19,885 nucleotides of DNA from Opitutaceae bacterium UBA2377. GTDB taxonomy: Bacteria; Verrucomicrobiota; Verrucomicrobiia; Opitutales; Opitutaceae. Both the position numbers and the translations under genes were made by a program. The notes under the pieces were generated by a model. The model was not told where the DNA came from. It did no database searches and saw only the letters and a list, made by a program, of their open reading frames with translations. The DNA is taken from the NCBI GenBank assembly GCA_002344205.1, contig DDSZ01000032.1, forward strand, positions 292,140 to 312,024, written 5' to 3'. Every line of letters begins with the position of its first letter. Position 1 is the stretch's first letter. Shown one piece after another: positions 1-7,331 of this stretch.

Positions 1-234
1 CTGCTGGTCGGCGTGGTGTTCCTGACTTTTTGTCTCAGCCTCAGCGGGCTGATCGGTCAACTGAGCGACAGTCCGCTGCTGGAGACTCCGCGGCTCGTGC
101 TCGACATCCTCGGCTGGGTGGCGCTCTGGCGGCCATTGGAGATTTTTCTCTTCGAGTGGTGGCCGGTGCGCGAAGACATCCGCATGTATGAGCGCTTGGC
201 AAAGATGCCGGTGCGGCTGATACTGCCGGCCTGA
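1..234 (+). CDS. C-terminal fragment of a membrane protein
   Basis: The frame is open from the first base and ends at TGA 232-234, giving the last 77 residues of a protein whose start lies outside the window. Residues about 1-20 (LLVGVVFLTFCLSLSGLIGQ) look like one membrane segment. A second hydrophobic stretch around DILGWVALWRPLEIFLFEWW is followed by a basic, soluble tail (RMYERLAKMPVRLILPA). The pattern VALWRPLEIFLFEWWPVR resembles small uncharacterised bacterial membrane proteins I have seen, but I cannot name a family. It stops four bases before the ATG of the next small ORF. The frame and stop are clear; the function is unknown. Confidence 0.65.
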   Translation: MLVGVVFLTFCLSLSGLIGQLSDSPLLETPRLVLDILGWVALWRPLEIFLFEWWPVREDIRMYERLAKMPVRLILPA

Positions 235-238
235 TCCC

Positions 239-484
239 ATGAATCCGCTGCAAAAAACTTCCTGCTGGCTCGCGCAACACGCGGGATTTCCGGCCCGTCG
301 CCTCCCGGAAGCGGCGGAGCGGCTGCTGTGCCTGGCTGCGCTGGCGGCCGAGGCGGAGGATTCGGCGGCAACCGGCCCCAAGCTTTTTGAGCGTCGGGTC
401 GGCGCGCAGACGGCCTCGCAAAGGGCGCATGCGATGCGCCGCTCCCGCGTCCATTTCAAATCCGACAACAGCGCGAAAGTTTGA
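239..484 (+). CDS. Doubtful small ORF (81 aa)
   Basis: An ATG four bases after the preceding stop opens 81 codons. The first half uses GC-rich third positions like its neighbours and is Ala/Leu/Glu-rich (around LLCLAALAAEAEDSAA), so it could be a short helix. The second half is Arg/Ser-rich and looks less like a protein. A perfect hairpin (424-440) lies inside it, and its 3' end overlaps an inverted repeat at 474-503. I do not recognise it. It may be a small gene translationally coupled to the membrane protein, or simply non-coding leader. Confidence 0.3.
   Translation: MNPLQKTSCWLAQHAGFPARRLPEAAERLLCLAALAAEAEDSAATGPKLFERRVGAQTASQRAHAMRRSRVHFKSDNSAKV
424..440. repeat. Perfect 7-bp hairpin with 3-nt loop
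   Basis: GGCGCAT (424-430), loop gcg, ATGCGCC (434-440). There is no T tract on either side, so an intrinsic terminator is not supported. It could be an RNA hairpin or simply GC-rich chance. Confidence 0.35.
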
Positions 485-503
485 CCCGGAGTTGTAACTT
501 TCG
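474..503. promoter_or_regulatory. 8-bp inverted repeat upstream of DUF4097 gene
   Basis: CGAAAGTT (474-481) and AACTTTCG (496-503) are perfect inverted repeats separated by 14 bases. They end 31 bases before the ATG at 535. The placement fits an operator or a 5' leader hairpin. No convincing -10/-35 pair is seen around it. Confidence 0.35.
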
Positions 504-534
504 GCCGGTTGGCGGGTTCTTGGCTCAATCACCC

Positions 535-1416
535 ATGAAAATTATCACCTCCGTCATCGCCGCCGGCGTGCTCGGGCTTTGCCCGATTGTCGCCCAGGCC
601 AAAATTGAGCGTCTGGTCGAAAAGTCCTTCGCCGTGCAGCCCGGCAGCCACCTGCGGGTTTCCACCGAGGGCGGGCACATTACCCTCAAGCCGGGAGCAG
701 ACGGCACCGTGAGCATCACCGCCCGGCAAAAAGTCCGTGCGAACACCGAGGCCCGGGCCGACGAGCTGTTGAAGGATTTGGAACTCACCCTGGAGCAGTC
801 GGGCGACGGCATCACGGCGGCGGCCAAGTATCTGGCGCGCAAGTCCGGCTGGGGTTCCGGCGGACGGCTGGTGCAGGTGGACTTTGAAATCACCGTGCCG
901 GCGGCCCTGAACGCCGAGTTGCGCACGAGCGGCGGCCACATCAAGGTTGGCGACCTGCAGGGCAATCTCACGGCCCGCACCTCCGGCGGGCACATCCAGC
1001 TCGGCCACATCCGTGGCGAGGTTAAAGCCGGCACCAGCGGCGGCAGCGTGACACTGGCGCAGGCTTCCGGACCGGTGGAGTTGCGGACCAGCGGCGGCCA
1101 CATCAAAGCCCCGCAAATCGGACATTCCCTGCGTGCCCACACCAGCGGTGGTCACGTCACGGTCGGTTTTACCGGGCCATTGCAGGCGGACAGCTCTCTT
1201 GGCACGAGCGGCGGCCACATCAAGGTGACCGTCACGCCGGAGGCGGCATTCCGGCTCGACGCAGCGACGAGCGGCGGCCGGGTCAGTGCTACCGGACTTA
1301 CGATCGCGCTCGGCAAGACGACGCGCACGCGGCTCGAGGGCGAGGTCAACGGCGGCGGGCCGCTGTTGAAACTGCGCACTTCCGGCGGTCACGTGGATGT
1401 AAACGTGGCGCGGTAA
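535..1416 (+). CDS. Exported DUF4097-type beta-repeat protein with TSGGH rungs
   Basis: This is a 293-residue protein with a signal peptide (MKIITSVIAAGVLGLCPIVA, cleavage likely after AQA), so it acts in the periplasm or at the envelope. The ATG at 535 is preferred to in-frame alternatives upstream because it begins the signal sequence. The body is a DUF4097-type beta repeat. TSGG recurs at residues 131, 149, 167, 185, 203, 224, 245 and 282, the first five exactly 18 residues apart. Most are followed by His (H135, H153, H189, H207, H228, H286; also H48 in an earlier TEGGH), so a beta-solenoid with stacked histidines is expected. The C-terminus shares NGGGPLLxL with the next gene. The family has no firm biochemical role; envelope adhesion or stress functions are only suggested. 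Confidence 0.8.
   Translation: MKIITSVIAAGVLGLCPIVAQAKIERLVEKSFAVQPGSHLRVSTEGGHITLKPGADGTVSITARQKVRANTEARADELLKDLELTLEQSGDGITAAAKYLARKSGWGSGGRLVQVDFEITVPAALNAELRTSGGHIKVGDLQGNLTARTSGGHIQLGHIRGEVKAGTSGGSVTLAQASGPVELRTSGGHIKAPQIGHSLRAHTSGGHVTVGFTGPLQADSSLGTSGGHIKVTVTPEAAFRLDAATSGGRVSATGLTIALGKTTRTRLEGEVNGGGPLLKLRTSGGHVDVNVAR
925..1146 (+). repeat. 54-bp-period coding repeats (TSGGH units)
   Basis: Five successive units start at 925, 979, 1033, 1087 and 1141, each opening with a variant of acsagcGGCGGccacatc. The 54-base spacing matches the 18-residue rung. Further units start at 1204 and 1267 with 63-base spacing. Codon-level similarity suggests growth by internal duplication. Confidence 0.75.
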
Positions 1417-1433
1417 ACGTGTCCACGGTTGCG

Positions 1434-1498
1434 GGCGTAGTTCTACTTACGCCGGCGGAGTAATCCTACCGAGCAATGCGGGCTTGTGCGCGCCCGCA
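1434..1498. repeat. Two short inverted repeats between DUF4097 genes
   Basis: GGCGTA (1434-1439) pairs with TACGCC (1448-1453). TGCGGGC (1477-1483) pairs with GCCCGCA (1492-1498). Neither is followed by a T run, so they may be leader or processing hairpins rather than terminators. They are weak evidence of anything specific. Confidence 0.3.
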
Positions 1499-1521
1499 CA
1501 CGGTCGTGATGATGGCGGGGA

Positions 1522-2469
1522 ATGAGCCTGCCGCGCCTCGCCCTTTTCATCCTTTCCCTGACAATCGCCGCCGTTGCCGGCGCGGTCCAGCGTGTTGAGC
1601 AGGAATGCTTCCCGCTGGCGCCCGGTGGCACGGTCAAGCTCGATGCCTATCGCGGCGCCATCAACGTGGTGGCGGGCGAGGGCGACCGCGTCATGGTATT
1701 GGTCAACCTAGGCCTGCCCGCCGAGGCGTCCGCCGCAGCGCGGCAGGTGCTGGACGGCTTTGCGCTCACCGGCGTGACGAAAAATGGCGTGCTGACGCTC
1801 ACGGCCCGCAACCCGCTCGACCGCACCACCCGCTTTGCCTGGGATCGGGACCCGCGGCCGGAGATCACCTACACGGTGGAAGTGCCGGAACATGTGCAAC
1901 TGGAGCTGCAGACCGGCGACGGCAGCATCACGGTTGGCAATTTGCAGGGCCGCATGCAGGCCCGCGCCCGCCAGGGCACGATTTTCTTTCGCCAGATCGA
2001 CGGCAGTGTCGATGCCCGCACGGAGAAAGGCGATGTCGTCGTCTCCCGCTGCACGGGGGCGGTGACATTGCGCACCGTGCAGGGCTCGATCCGGATCGGC
2101 ACGATCGGTGGCCGGGCTTCGCTGGAGACCGTGGATGGCGACATCGAGTTTCAGGCCGCACACGCCCCGGTCGTGGCCGTGACCCGGTCCGGCGACATCA
2201 CGGCGGGTTTTGCCGCGGTGGCCGGCGGTTCGCAGGTGCGGACGGCTTTGGGCAACATCACCGCGCAGGTGAATCCCGACGCGGCGTTTGCCCTGCGGGC
2301 ACAATCCGGGTGGGGCCCGGTGGAGGCGAAGCTGCCCTTTGAGAACGAGGGCAATGGACGCTCCGGGCGTCTGAGCGGTCTCCGCAACGGCGGCGGGCCG
2401 TTGCTGGAGCTGAGCGCCGGCGGCGGGCGTGTGACCATCGCTCCGGACGATACCTTTCTGCCGTTATAG
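1522..2469 (+). CDS. Second exported DUF4097-type beta-repeat protein
   Basis: This is a 315-residue paralogue of the preceding gene in the same direction, 105 bases downstream. A purine-rich ggcgggga just before ATG 1522 serves as ribosome site. Residues 1-21 (MSLPRLALFILSLTIAAVAG) form a signal peptide. The middle holds rungs of the type (D/Q/K/S)G(S/T/D)(I/V): GSI, GTI, GDV, GSI, GDI, GDI, each 18 residues apart, then GNI after 20. The C-terminus NGGGPLLELSAGGGRVTI matches the paralogue's NGGGPLLKLRTSGGHVDV. Unlike the first protein it has almost no histidines at rung positions, so the two probably differ in ligand. They are likely co-transcribed. The family assignment is fairly safe; the function is unknown. 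Confidence 0.78.
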   Translation: MSLPRLALFILSLTIAAVAGAVQRVEQECFPLAPGGTVKLDAYRGAINVVAGEGDRVMVLVNLGLPAEASAAARQVLDGFALTGVTKNGVLTLTARNPLDRTTRFAWDRDPRPEITYTVEVPEHVQLELQTGDGSITVGNLQGRMQARARQGTIFFRQIDGSVDARTEKGDVVVSRCTGAVTLRTVQGSIRIGTIGGRASLETVDGDIEFQAAHAPVVAVTRSGDITAGFAAVAGGSQVRTALGNITAQVNPDAAFALRAQSGWGPVEAKLPFENEGNGRSGRLSGLRNGGGPLLELSAGGGRVTIAPDDTFLPL

Positions 2470-2513
2470 CCGCCCGGCTTGCCAGCGCGGGCCAAGCCGC
2501 CGAGCATGGCGGC

Positions 2514-4013
2514 ATGTCAACCGACCCCATCTACGCGGAACTCACCACCCGGCTGCGTCACAATCACCTGCTCGACAGTGTCGGGCAATTGCTCGGCTGG
2601 GATGAGCAGGTCAACCTCCCGGCGGGCAGCGCGGGTTTTCGCGCCGAGCAGCAGGCGGCGCTGGCCAAGACCCAGCACGAAGCGGCAAGCCATCCCCGGT
2701 TGGGCGCGATGCTGGGGGAATTGGAGACGCAAGCCGGGCGGCTGGGGCCGGATGAAGCGACGGTGATCCGGCAGGCGCGGAAGGATTACGACCGGGCCAC
2801 GCGGTTGCCGGAGGAGTTTGTGCGCGAGCGGGCGCTGCAATCCAGCCGCGGCTACCATGCCTGGGCGAAGGCGCGGGCGGAAAACAATTTCGCCGCCTTC
2901 GTGCCCGTGCTGGAGAAAAATCTCGAGCTGGTGAAGCGCGAGGCCGGCTACCTCGGCTGGGCCGGCCGGGAATACGACTACATGATCGACCTGCACGACC
3001 CGGGCATGTCGGCCGCGGTCATCGCCGGGCTGTTTGCCGAGTTGCGGGCCGGGCTCGTGCCGCTGGTGCGCCAGATCGCGGCCTCGCCGGTGCGCCCGCG
3101 CGCGGACCTGCTGCGCGGATTTCCGGTCGAGGGGCAGCGGGCTTTTTTGCGCGAGGTCACGGAAAAGCTGGGCTTCGACTACGGGCGCGGCCGGATCGAT
3201 GTCTCGCTGCATCCGTTCTGTTCCGGCACGGGCGCGGACATCCGGATGACCACGCGGTTCAACCCCGACGAGCCGCTCGATTCGCTGTTCAGCTCCATCC
3301 ATGAGACCGGTCACGGGCTCTACGAGCAGGGGCTGCCCGCGGTGCACTATGGCACGGCCCTCGGGATGAACGCCGGCATGGGCGTGCACGAATCCCAGAG
3401 CCGGCTCTGGGAAAACCAGGTCGGACGCAGCCGGGGTTTCTGGAAATTCTTCGAGCCGCGTTTCCGCGAATTGTTTCCGCAGCAGACTGCGGGCGTATCG
3501 GCGGAAGAGCTGTATCTCGCCATCAATGCCGTGGCGCCGACGCTCATCCGCGTGGATGCCGACGAGGTGACCTACAACCTGCACATCATCCTGCGCTTCG
3601 AAATCGAGCAGCGGCTCTTTGCCGGCACGCTGGCGGTGCGCGATCTGCCGGCGGCCTGGAATGCCGCGGCCCGGGAATTGTTGGGGTTGACGCCCGACAG
3701 CGACCGCACGGGCGTGCTGCAGGATGTGCACTGGAGCTACGGGGCGTTCGGCTATTTCCCCAGCTACTGTCTCGGCAACATGATGGCCGCGCAGCTCTGG
3801 CACCGCGCTCTCGCGCTGCGGCCGGAGTTGGAGGCGGATTTTGCCCGGGGCGATTTCTCCTGGCTGCTGGACTGGCTGCGCCGCGAGGTGCATGTCGCCG
3901 GCCGCCGCCATGAGATGCCGGAGCTGGTGCGGCGCGTGACTGGCGAGGCGCTTTCACCGCAAGCGCTCCTGCGCTACCTGCACGGGCGCTACGGCGTGCT
4001 GTATCCGGCGTGA
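2514..4013 (+). CDS. M32 family metallocarboxypeptidase (Taq-type)
   Basis: This 499-residue protein matches the usual length and layout of thermostable carboxypeptidase Taq (peptidase family M32). These are cytoplasmic zinc enzymes that release C-terminal amino acids from peptides. The zinc motif HETGH is at residues 263-267 (H263, catalytic E264, H267). The downstream HESQSR motif supplies the third ligand, E293. The N-terminus (LLGWDEQVNLPAGSAGFR) and the late DVHWSYGAFGYFPSY stretch are also typical of the family. There is no signal peptide. ATG 2514 is 44 bases after the DUF4097 stop, and tatD follows after 7 bases, so an operon with tatD is likely. A housekeeping role in peptide turnover is inferred. 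Confidence 0.93.
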   Translation: MSTDPIYAELTTRLRHNHLLDSVGQLLGWDEQVNLPAGSAGFRAEQQAALAKTQHEAASHPRLGAMLGELETQAGRLGPDEATVIRQARKDYDRATRLPEEFVRERALQSSRGYHAWAKARAENNFAAFVPVLEKNLELVKREAGYLGWAGREYDYMIDLHDPGMSAAVIAGLFAELRAGLVPLVRQIAASPVRPRADLLRGFPVEGQRAFLREVTEKLGFDYGRGRIDVSLHPFCSGTGADIRMTTRFNPDEPLDSLFSSIHETGHGLYEQGLPAVHYGTALGMNAGMGVHESQSRLWENQVGRSRGFWKFFEPRFRELFPQQTAGVSAEELYLAINAVAPTLIRVDADEVTYNLHIILRFEIEQRLFAGTLAVRDLPAAWNAAARELLGLTPDSDRTGVLQDVHWSYGAFGYFPSYCLGNMMAAQLWHRALALRPELEADFARGDFSWLLDWLRREVHVAGRRHEMPELVRRVTGEALSPQALLRYLHGRYGVLYPA

Positions 4014-4020
4014 GGCGGCC

Positions 4021-4833
4021 ATGGGCTTGATCGACACCCACACCCATCTCGACTCCTTCGCGCGGCGCGGCGAACTGCCGGTCGTGTTGCAGCGGGCGCA
4101 GGCGGCCGGTGTGCGGGCGATGATCACCATCGGCACGGACACGGACGACTGGGAGCTTTATCGCGATCTCGCGGCGGCGCATCCGGGCCGGGTTTATTAC
4201 ACCGTCGGGCTGCATCCTTGCAGCGTTGGCGAGGACTGGGCGGAGCGCGTGGGCCGGCTGGAGGTTTTTTGGGGCGGGGCGGCCCCGGCCCGTCCGGTGG
4301 CGCTCGGCGAGTGTGGCCTGGACCGGTTTCACCTGCCGAAGGACGATCCGGCCGCGGCGGCGCGGATCTTCGGCTGGCAGCAGGCGGCGTTTGCGGCGCA
4401 ACTGGCGCTGGCGAAGCGGCTGGGCTGTCCGGTGGTGGTGCATTCCCGCGGGGCGTTTCAGGAGTGCGTGGCGATGATTGATGCCAGCGGCGTGGACTGG
4501 AGCCGCGTGGTGTTTCACTGCTTCACCGAGGGCGAGGCGGAGATGGGTGAACTCGTCCGCCGGGGCGGCTGGGGTTCGTTTACGGGCATCGTCACCTATA
4601 AGAGCGCAGACAATGTGCGGCAGGCAGCCAAGGCCCAGGGACTGGAGCGATTGATGATCGAAACCGATGCGCCTTACCTGACGCCGATGCCCCACCGCGG
4701 AAAACCGAACGAACCGGCCTTCGTGCGCCACACGGCGGAATACTTGGCGCGGGAAGTCTTCGGGGTGGATTACGACCGGCTGGCGGCGGTCACCACGGCG
4801 AACGCGCGACGGTTCTTCGGCCTGCCCGGTTAG
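4021..4833 (+). CDS. tatD: TatD-family metal-dependent hydrolase/DNase
   Basis: This 270-residue protein is a complete TatD-family TIM-barrel hydrolase. Metal ligands are visible in order: HTH at residues 7-9, E97 in GECGLD, H141 (VVHSRG), H166 (FHCFTEG) and D216 in ETDAPYL. Members are cytoplasmic Mg/Mn-dependent 3'-5' DNases with proposed DNA repair or quality-control roles. The despite-the-name link to Tat export is not needed. It starts 7 bases after the M32 carboxypeptidase stop, so the two are probably co-transcribed. Its TAG (4831-4833) overlaps the stop codon of the opposing HPr gene. Several TatD paralogues often exist per genome, so the exact subgroup (TatD or YcfH) is uncertain. 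Confidence 0.92.
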   Translation: MGLIDTHTHLDSFARRGELPVVLQRAQAAGVRAMITIGTDTDDWELYRDLAAAHPGRVYYTVGLHPCSVGEDWAERVGRLEVFWGGAAPARPVALGECGLDRFHLPKDDPAAAARIFGWQQAAFAAQLALAKRLGCPVVVHSRGAFQECVAMIDASGVDWSRVVFHCFTEGEAEMGELVRRGGWGSFTGIVTYKSADNVRQAAKAQGLERLMIETDAPYLTPMPHRGKPNEPAFVRHTAEYLAREVFGVDYDRLAAVTTANARRFFGLPG

Positions 4834-5126
4834 GCCTCGTCGAACTTCTTGGTGAACAAGGCTTCGAGCTCGGCGAGCATCTGCTCGGCATCAGGCCCGG
4901 AGGCGATGAACTTGACCTTCGAGCCCCGGCCGGCGGCGAGCATCATCAGGCCCATGATACTTTTGCCGTTCACCTGCTCGCCGTCCTTCTCCACGAACAC
5001 CTCGGCTTTGAACTTGTTGGTGATCCGCACAATCATGGCCGCCGGACGGGCATGGATGCCCATCTTGTTCTGCACCAACAGCTCCTTGGTGAGCTGGGTG
5101 CCGGCGGGCGAATCGGTTTTGTCCAT
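4830..5126 (-). CDS. ptsH: HPr family phosphocarrier protein
   Basis: This is a 98-residue HPr. The phospho-acceptor histidine is H25 in GIHARPA. The regulatory serine equivalent to Ser46 is S56 in NGKSIMGLMML. HPr accepts phosphate from PEP via enzyme I and passes it to sugar-specific EIIs or regulatory partners; the Ser site is the target of HPr kinase/phosphorylase where that exists. It has about ten extra N-terminal residues (MDKTDSPAGT) compared with the usual 85-90. No enzyme I, EII or hprK gene is in the window, so a regulatory (NPr-like) role is as likely as sugar uptake. It is convergent with tatD, with the two stop codons overlapping by two bases, and divergent from kdsB across 83 bases. 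Confidence 0.92.
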   Translation of the reverse strand: MDKTDSPAGTQLTKELLVQNKMGIHARPAAMIVRITNKFKAEVFVEKDGEQVNGKSIMGLMMLAAGRGSKVKFIASGPDAEQMLAELEALFTKKFDEA

Positions 5127-5209
5127 CAGGGTTCGAAGTTAGGCCCGCAAACCATGCCATGAGTGCCCGGCTTGCAACTTAAAATCCTGCCCCCCAGCAT
5201 GCGGCGCAC

Positions 5210-5986
5210 ATGCCCGACGTCGCCATCATCGTGCCCTGCCGGCTCGAATCCACCCGGTTTCCGCGCAAGCTCCTGCATCCTATCCGGGGCCGGCCGCTCC
5301 TGCAATGGGTCGTGGCCCGCCTACAGCAAGAGGCGCCGGACCTGCCGCTGTATTTTGCCGTGGATCATGCCCTTTTGCGCGATTGCGTGACTGCCGTCGG
5401 CGGCCGGGCGATCCTGACCGACCCCGCGCACCAAAGCGGCACCGACCGCATTGCCGAGGCCAACCGCACCGTGCGGGCGGAGCGGGTGATCAACGTGCAG
5501 GCCGACGAGCCGCTGGTCAGCGCCGCGCAGATCCGGCTGCTGGCGGACCTGATCGCCGGGGGCGCGCCGATGGCGACGCTGGCCACGCCGTTCACCACGG
5601 CGGCGGACTTTCTGAACCCCAACCAGGTCAAGGTCGTCCTGGCCCCCTCCTCCGCCAAGGCTACGGAGGGCAGGCCCAGGATGAACCGCGCGCTCTACTT
5701 CTCGCGCTCGCCGATACCCTATGCGCGCGACCGGCAGGGGGCGGTGGATGATGCCTGGGTGCGGGCGAATCCCTGCTACCGCCATCTCGGGCTCTACGCT
5801 TATCATGCCGACCTGTTGGAGAAATTCGCCGCGCTCCCGCCCGGTCGGCTGGAGCAGATCGAGAAACTCGAACAACTGCGCGTGTTGGAAAACGGCCACG
5901 AGATCGCCTGCGACCTCACGAACGACCCCACCATCGGCGTGGATACGCCGGAGGACGCGGAGAAGTTCGAACGGCTGCTGGGGTAG
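5210..5986 (+). CDS. kdsB: 3-deoxy-manno-octulosonate cytidylyltransferase (CMP-KDO synthetase)
   Basis: This cytoplasmic enzyme activates KDO with CTP to make CMP-KDO for lipid A/LPS core assembly, so the cell has LPS. The 258 residues carry the family signatures: CRLESTRFPRKLL (10-22), NVQADEPLV with metal-binding D99, YFSRSPIPY (163-171), RHLGLYAY, EQLRVLENG and GVDTPEDAEKF with D245. Residues about 145-158 (PSSAKATEGRPRM) form an extra loop between VKVVL and ALYFSR, where the E. coli protein, as I recall it, has only about five residues. That DNA is a short interspersed repeat (separate entry). The frame stays open and all motifs on both sides are intact, so the enzyme is probably functional. 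It is convergent with carA. Confidence 0.95.
   Translation: MPDVAIIVPCRLESTRFPRKLLHPIRGRPLLQWVVARLQQEAPDLPLYFAVDHALLRDCVTAVGGRAILTDPAHQSGTDRIAEANRTVRAERVINVQADEPLVSAAQIRLLADLIAGGAPMATLATPFTTAADFLNPNQVKVVLAPSSAKATEGRPRMNRALYFSRSPIPYARDRQGAVDDAWVRANPCYRHLGLYAYHADLLEKFAALPPGRLEQIEKLEQLRVLENGHEIACDLTNDPTIGVDTPEDAEKFERLLG
5644..5681 (+). repeat. Short interspersed palindromic repeat inside kdsB
   Basis: The core holds CCTCCG (5649-5654), a 9-nt loop containing aagg, and CGGAGG (5664-5669), followed by gcaggccc. In the kdsB frame it reads SSAKATEG and in another frame LRQGYGGQA. I recall both strings recurring in many predicted proteins from Verrucomicrobiota and related genomes as traces of a dispersed repeat. 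GGCCC occurs on both sides (5641-5645 and 5673-5677), which may be a target duplication or chance. I see no other copy in the window. Confidence 0.7.
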
Positions 5987-6035
5987 GACGCGTCGCCGGC
6001 ACGGTTGCAGAGCGGGCCGACGACCCTGCGCCGGC

Positions 6036-7208
6036 TCAGATCTTCCCGGCTTTGCGCTGCTCCACCAGACGGTAGAAATCCACGAAGAGCGGATCGGCGT
6101 CGTTGGGGCCGGGGGCGGCTTCGGGGTGGTATTGCACCGAAAAGACCGGCAGCTCCTTGTGGCGGAGGCCCTCGACGGTGTTGTCGTTGAGGTTGATCTC
6201 GGTGACGAGGGCGCCGCCCTTTTCGAGCGACTTGGGGTCGGTAGCGAAGCCGTGGTTCTGCGCGGTGATCGAGACCTTGCCGGTCTCGAGGTTTTTCACC
6301 GGCTGGTTGCCGCCGCGGTGGCCGAACTTGAGCTTGAACGTCGTGCCGCCGAGCGCGTGGGTGAGCATCTGGTGGCCGAGGCAGATGCCGAAGATCGGGT
6401 AGTGCGGCAGCAGGCCGGTGACCGTGCGGTGCACGTAGGCGAGCGCGGAAGGGTCGCCGGGGCCGTTGGAGAGGAAGACGCCGTCGGGGTTGAACTCGCG
6501 CACCTGCTCCGCGGTGGCCGTGGCGGGGAAGACGTGGACCTCGAAGCCGTGGCGGACGAGCTTGCGGAAGATGGTGTATTTGGCGCCGAAGTCGAAGGCG
6601 GCCACCCGGAAGGTCTTCGCGGGGATGCCGGGCGCGTTCATCGTGGTGCCGACGGGGAGGTAAGGCGTGTTGTGGCGGGCGGGGTCGTCGCCGCGCCACA
6701 CGTAGGGTTCCTTGCAGGAGACGTCCTTCACGTAGTCGCTGCCGGCCATGTCCCGCCAGGCGCGCGCCTTGGCGACGGCCTCCTCATCGCTGAGGGGCAG
6801 GGTGCTGAGGCAGCACTTCATGGCGCCGTCCACCCGCAGCTTCTTGGTGAGGGCGCGGGTGTCGATCTCGCTGAGGCCGGGGATGCCGTGTTTGCGCAGG
6901 TAGTCGGGGAGGGAGAGGTTCGCGCGCCAGTTGCTGACGACCGGGGAAATCTCGCGCACGACAAAGCCGGAGCACTTGGGCGCGGCGGCCTCGGTGTCCT
7001 CGTCGTTGACCCCGTAGTTGCCGATCTGCGGCGCGGTCATGGTGACGATCTGGCCGAAGTAGGAGGGATCGGTAAGGATCTCCTGATAGCCGGTCATCGA
7101 GGTGTTGAACACGCATTCACCGGCAATGGTGGCGTCGGCGCCGAAGGCGCGACCGCGGAACACACTGCCGTCTTCGAGGGCGAGAACTCCTGGTTTTGGC
7201 GTGGACAT
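6036..7208 (-). CDS. carA: Carbamoyl-phosphate synthase small (glutaminase) subunit
   Basis: This 390-residue protein is a full-length CarA. It hydrolyses glutamine and channels ammonia to CarB to make carbamoyl phosphate for pyrimidine and arginine synthesis. The N-terminal CPSase_sm domain starts LALEDGSVFRGRAFG and contains NTSMTGYQEILTDPSY. The C-terminal class I glutamine amidotransferase domain has the nucleophile C277 in GICLGHQ and the catalytic pair H361 and E363 in VQYHPEA. SNGPGDP is also present. The carB gene is not adjacent in the visible window: downstream lies convergent kdsB, 49 bases from the carA stop. Immediately before the start codon there is a strong hairpin with little room for a Shine-Dalgarno sequence (separate entry), which may influence translation. 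Confidence 0.96.
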   Translation of the reverse strand: MSTPKPGVLALEDGSVFRGRAFGADATIAGECVFNTSMTGYQEILTDPSYFGQIVTMTAPQIGNYGVNDEDTEAAAPKCSGFVVREISPVVSNWRANLSLPDYLRKHGIPGLSEIDTRALTKKLRVDGAMKCCLSTLPLSDEEAVAKARAWRDMAGSDYVKDVSCKEPYVWRGDDPARHNTPYLPVGTTMNAPGIPAKTFRVAAFDFGAKYTIFRKLVRHGFEVHVFPATATAEQVREFNPDGVFLSNGPGDPSALAYVHRTVTGLLPHYPIFGICLGHQMLTHALGGTTFKLKFGHRGGNQPVKNLETGKVSITAQNHGFATDPKSLEKGGALVTEINLNDNTVEGLRHKELPVFSVQYHPEAAPGPNDADPLFVDFYRLVEQRKAGKI

Positions 7209-7212
7209 TAAA

Positions 7213-7240
7213 GGCGAACGAAAAGGTTTCGTTTCGCGCC
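7213..7240 (-). promoter_or_regulatory. Hairpin abutting the carA start codon
   Basis: On the plus strand AACGAAA (7217-7223), loop agg, TTTCGTT (7227-7233) is a perfect 7-bp stem. It is extended by GGCG (7213-7216) pairing with CGCC (7237-7240) around a 3-nt bulge. In the carA mRNA this hairpin ends only four bases before the ATG, in the place where a ribosome site would be. It is a candidate translational control element. Confidence 0.4.
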
Positions 7241-7331
7241 TGCCAAGGGGAAACCTCGAGCGCAGGCGATAAATTCCCGTCCCGCCGTTTGACAGCGATG
7301 ATTAGGCCCCTTACCGCTTTCCGACAAAGCC

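Noticed and set aside
5987..6035. Bidirectional terminator between kdsB and carA
   Set aside because: GCCGGC words occur at both ends of the gap, but there is no compact stem with a T tract in either direction.
5721..7211. Long open frame on the plus strand opposite carA (496 codons)
   Set aside because: It is antisense to a clear carA with intact motifs; high GC leaves long open antisense frames, and its translation is low-complexity Val/Gly/Ala/Glu.
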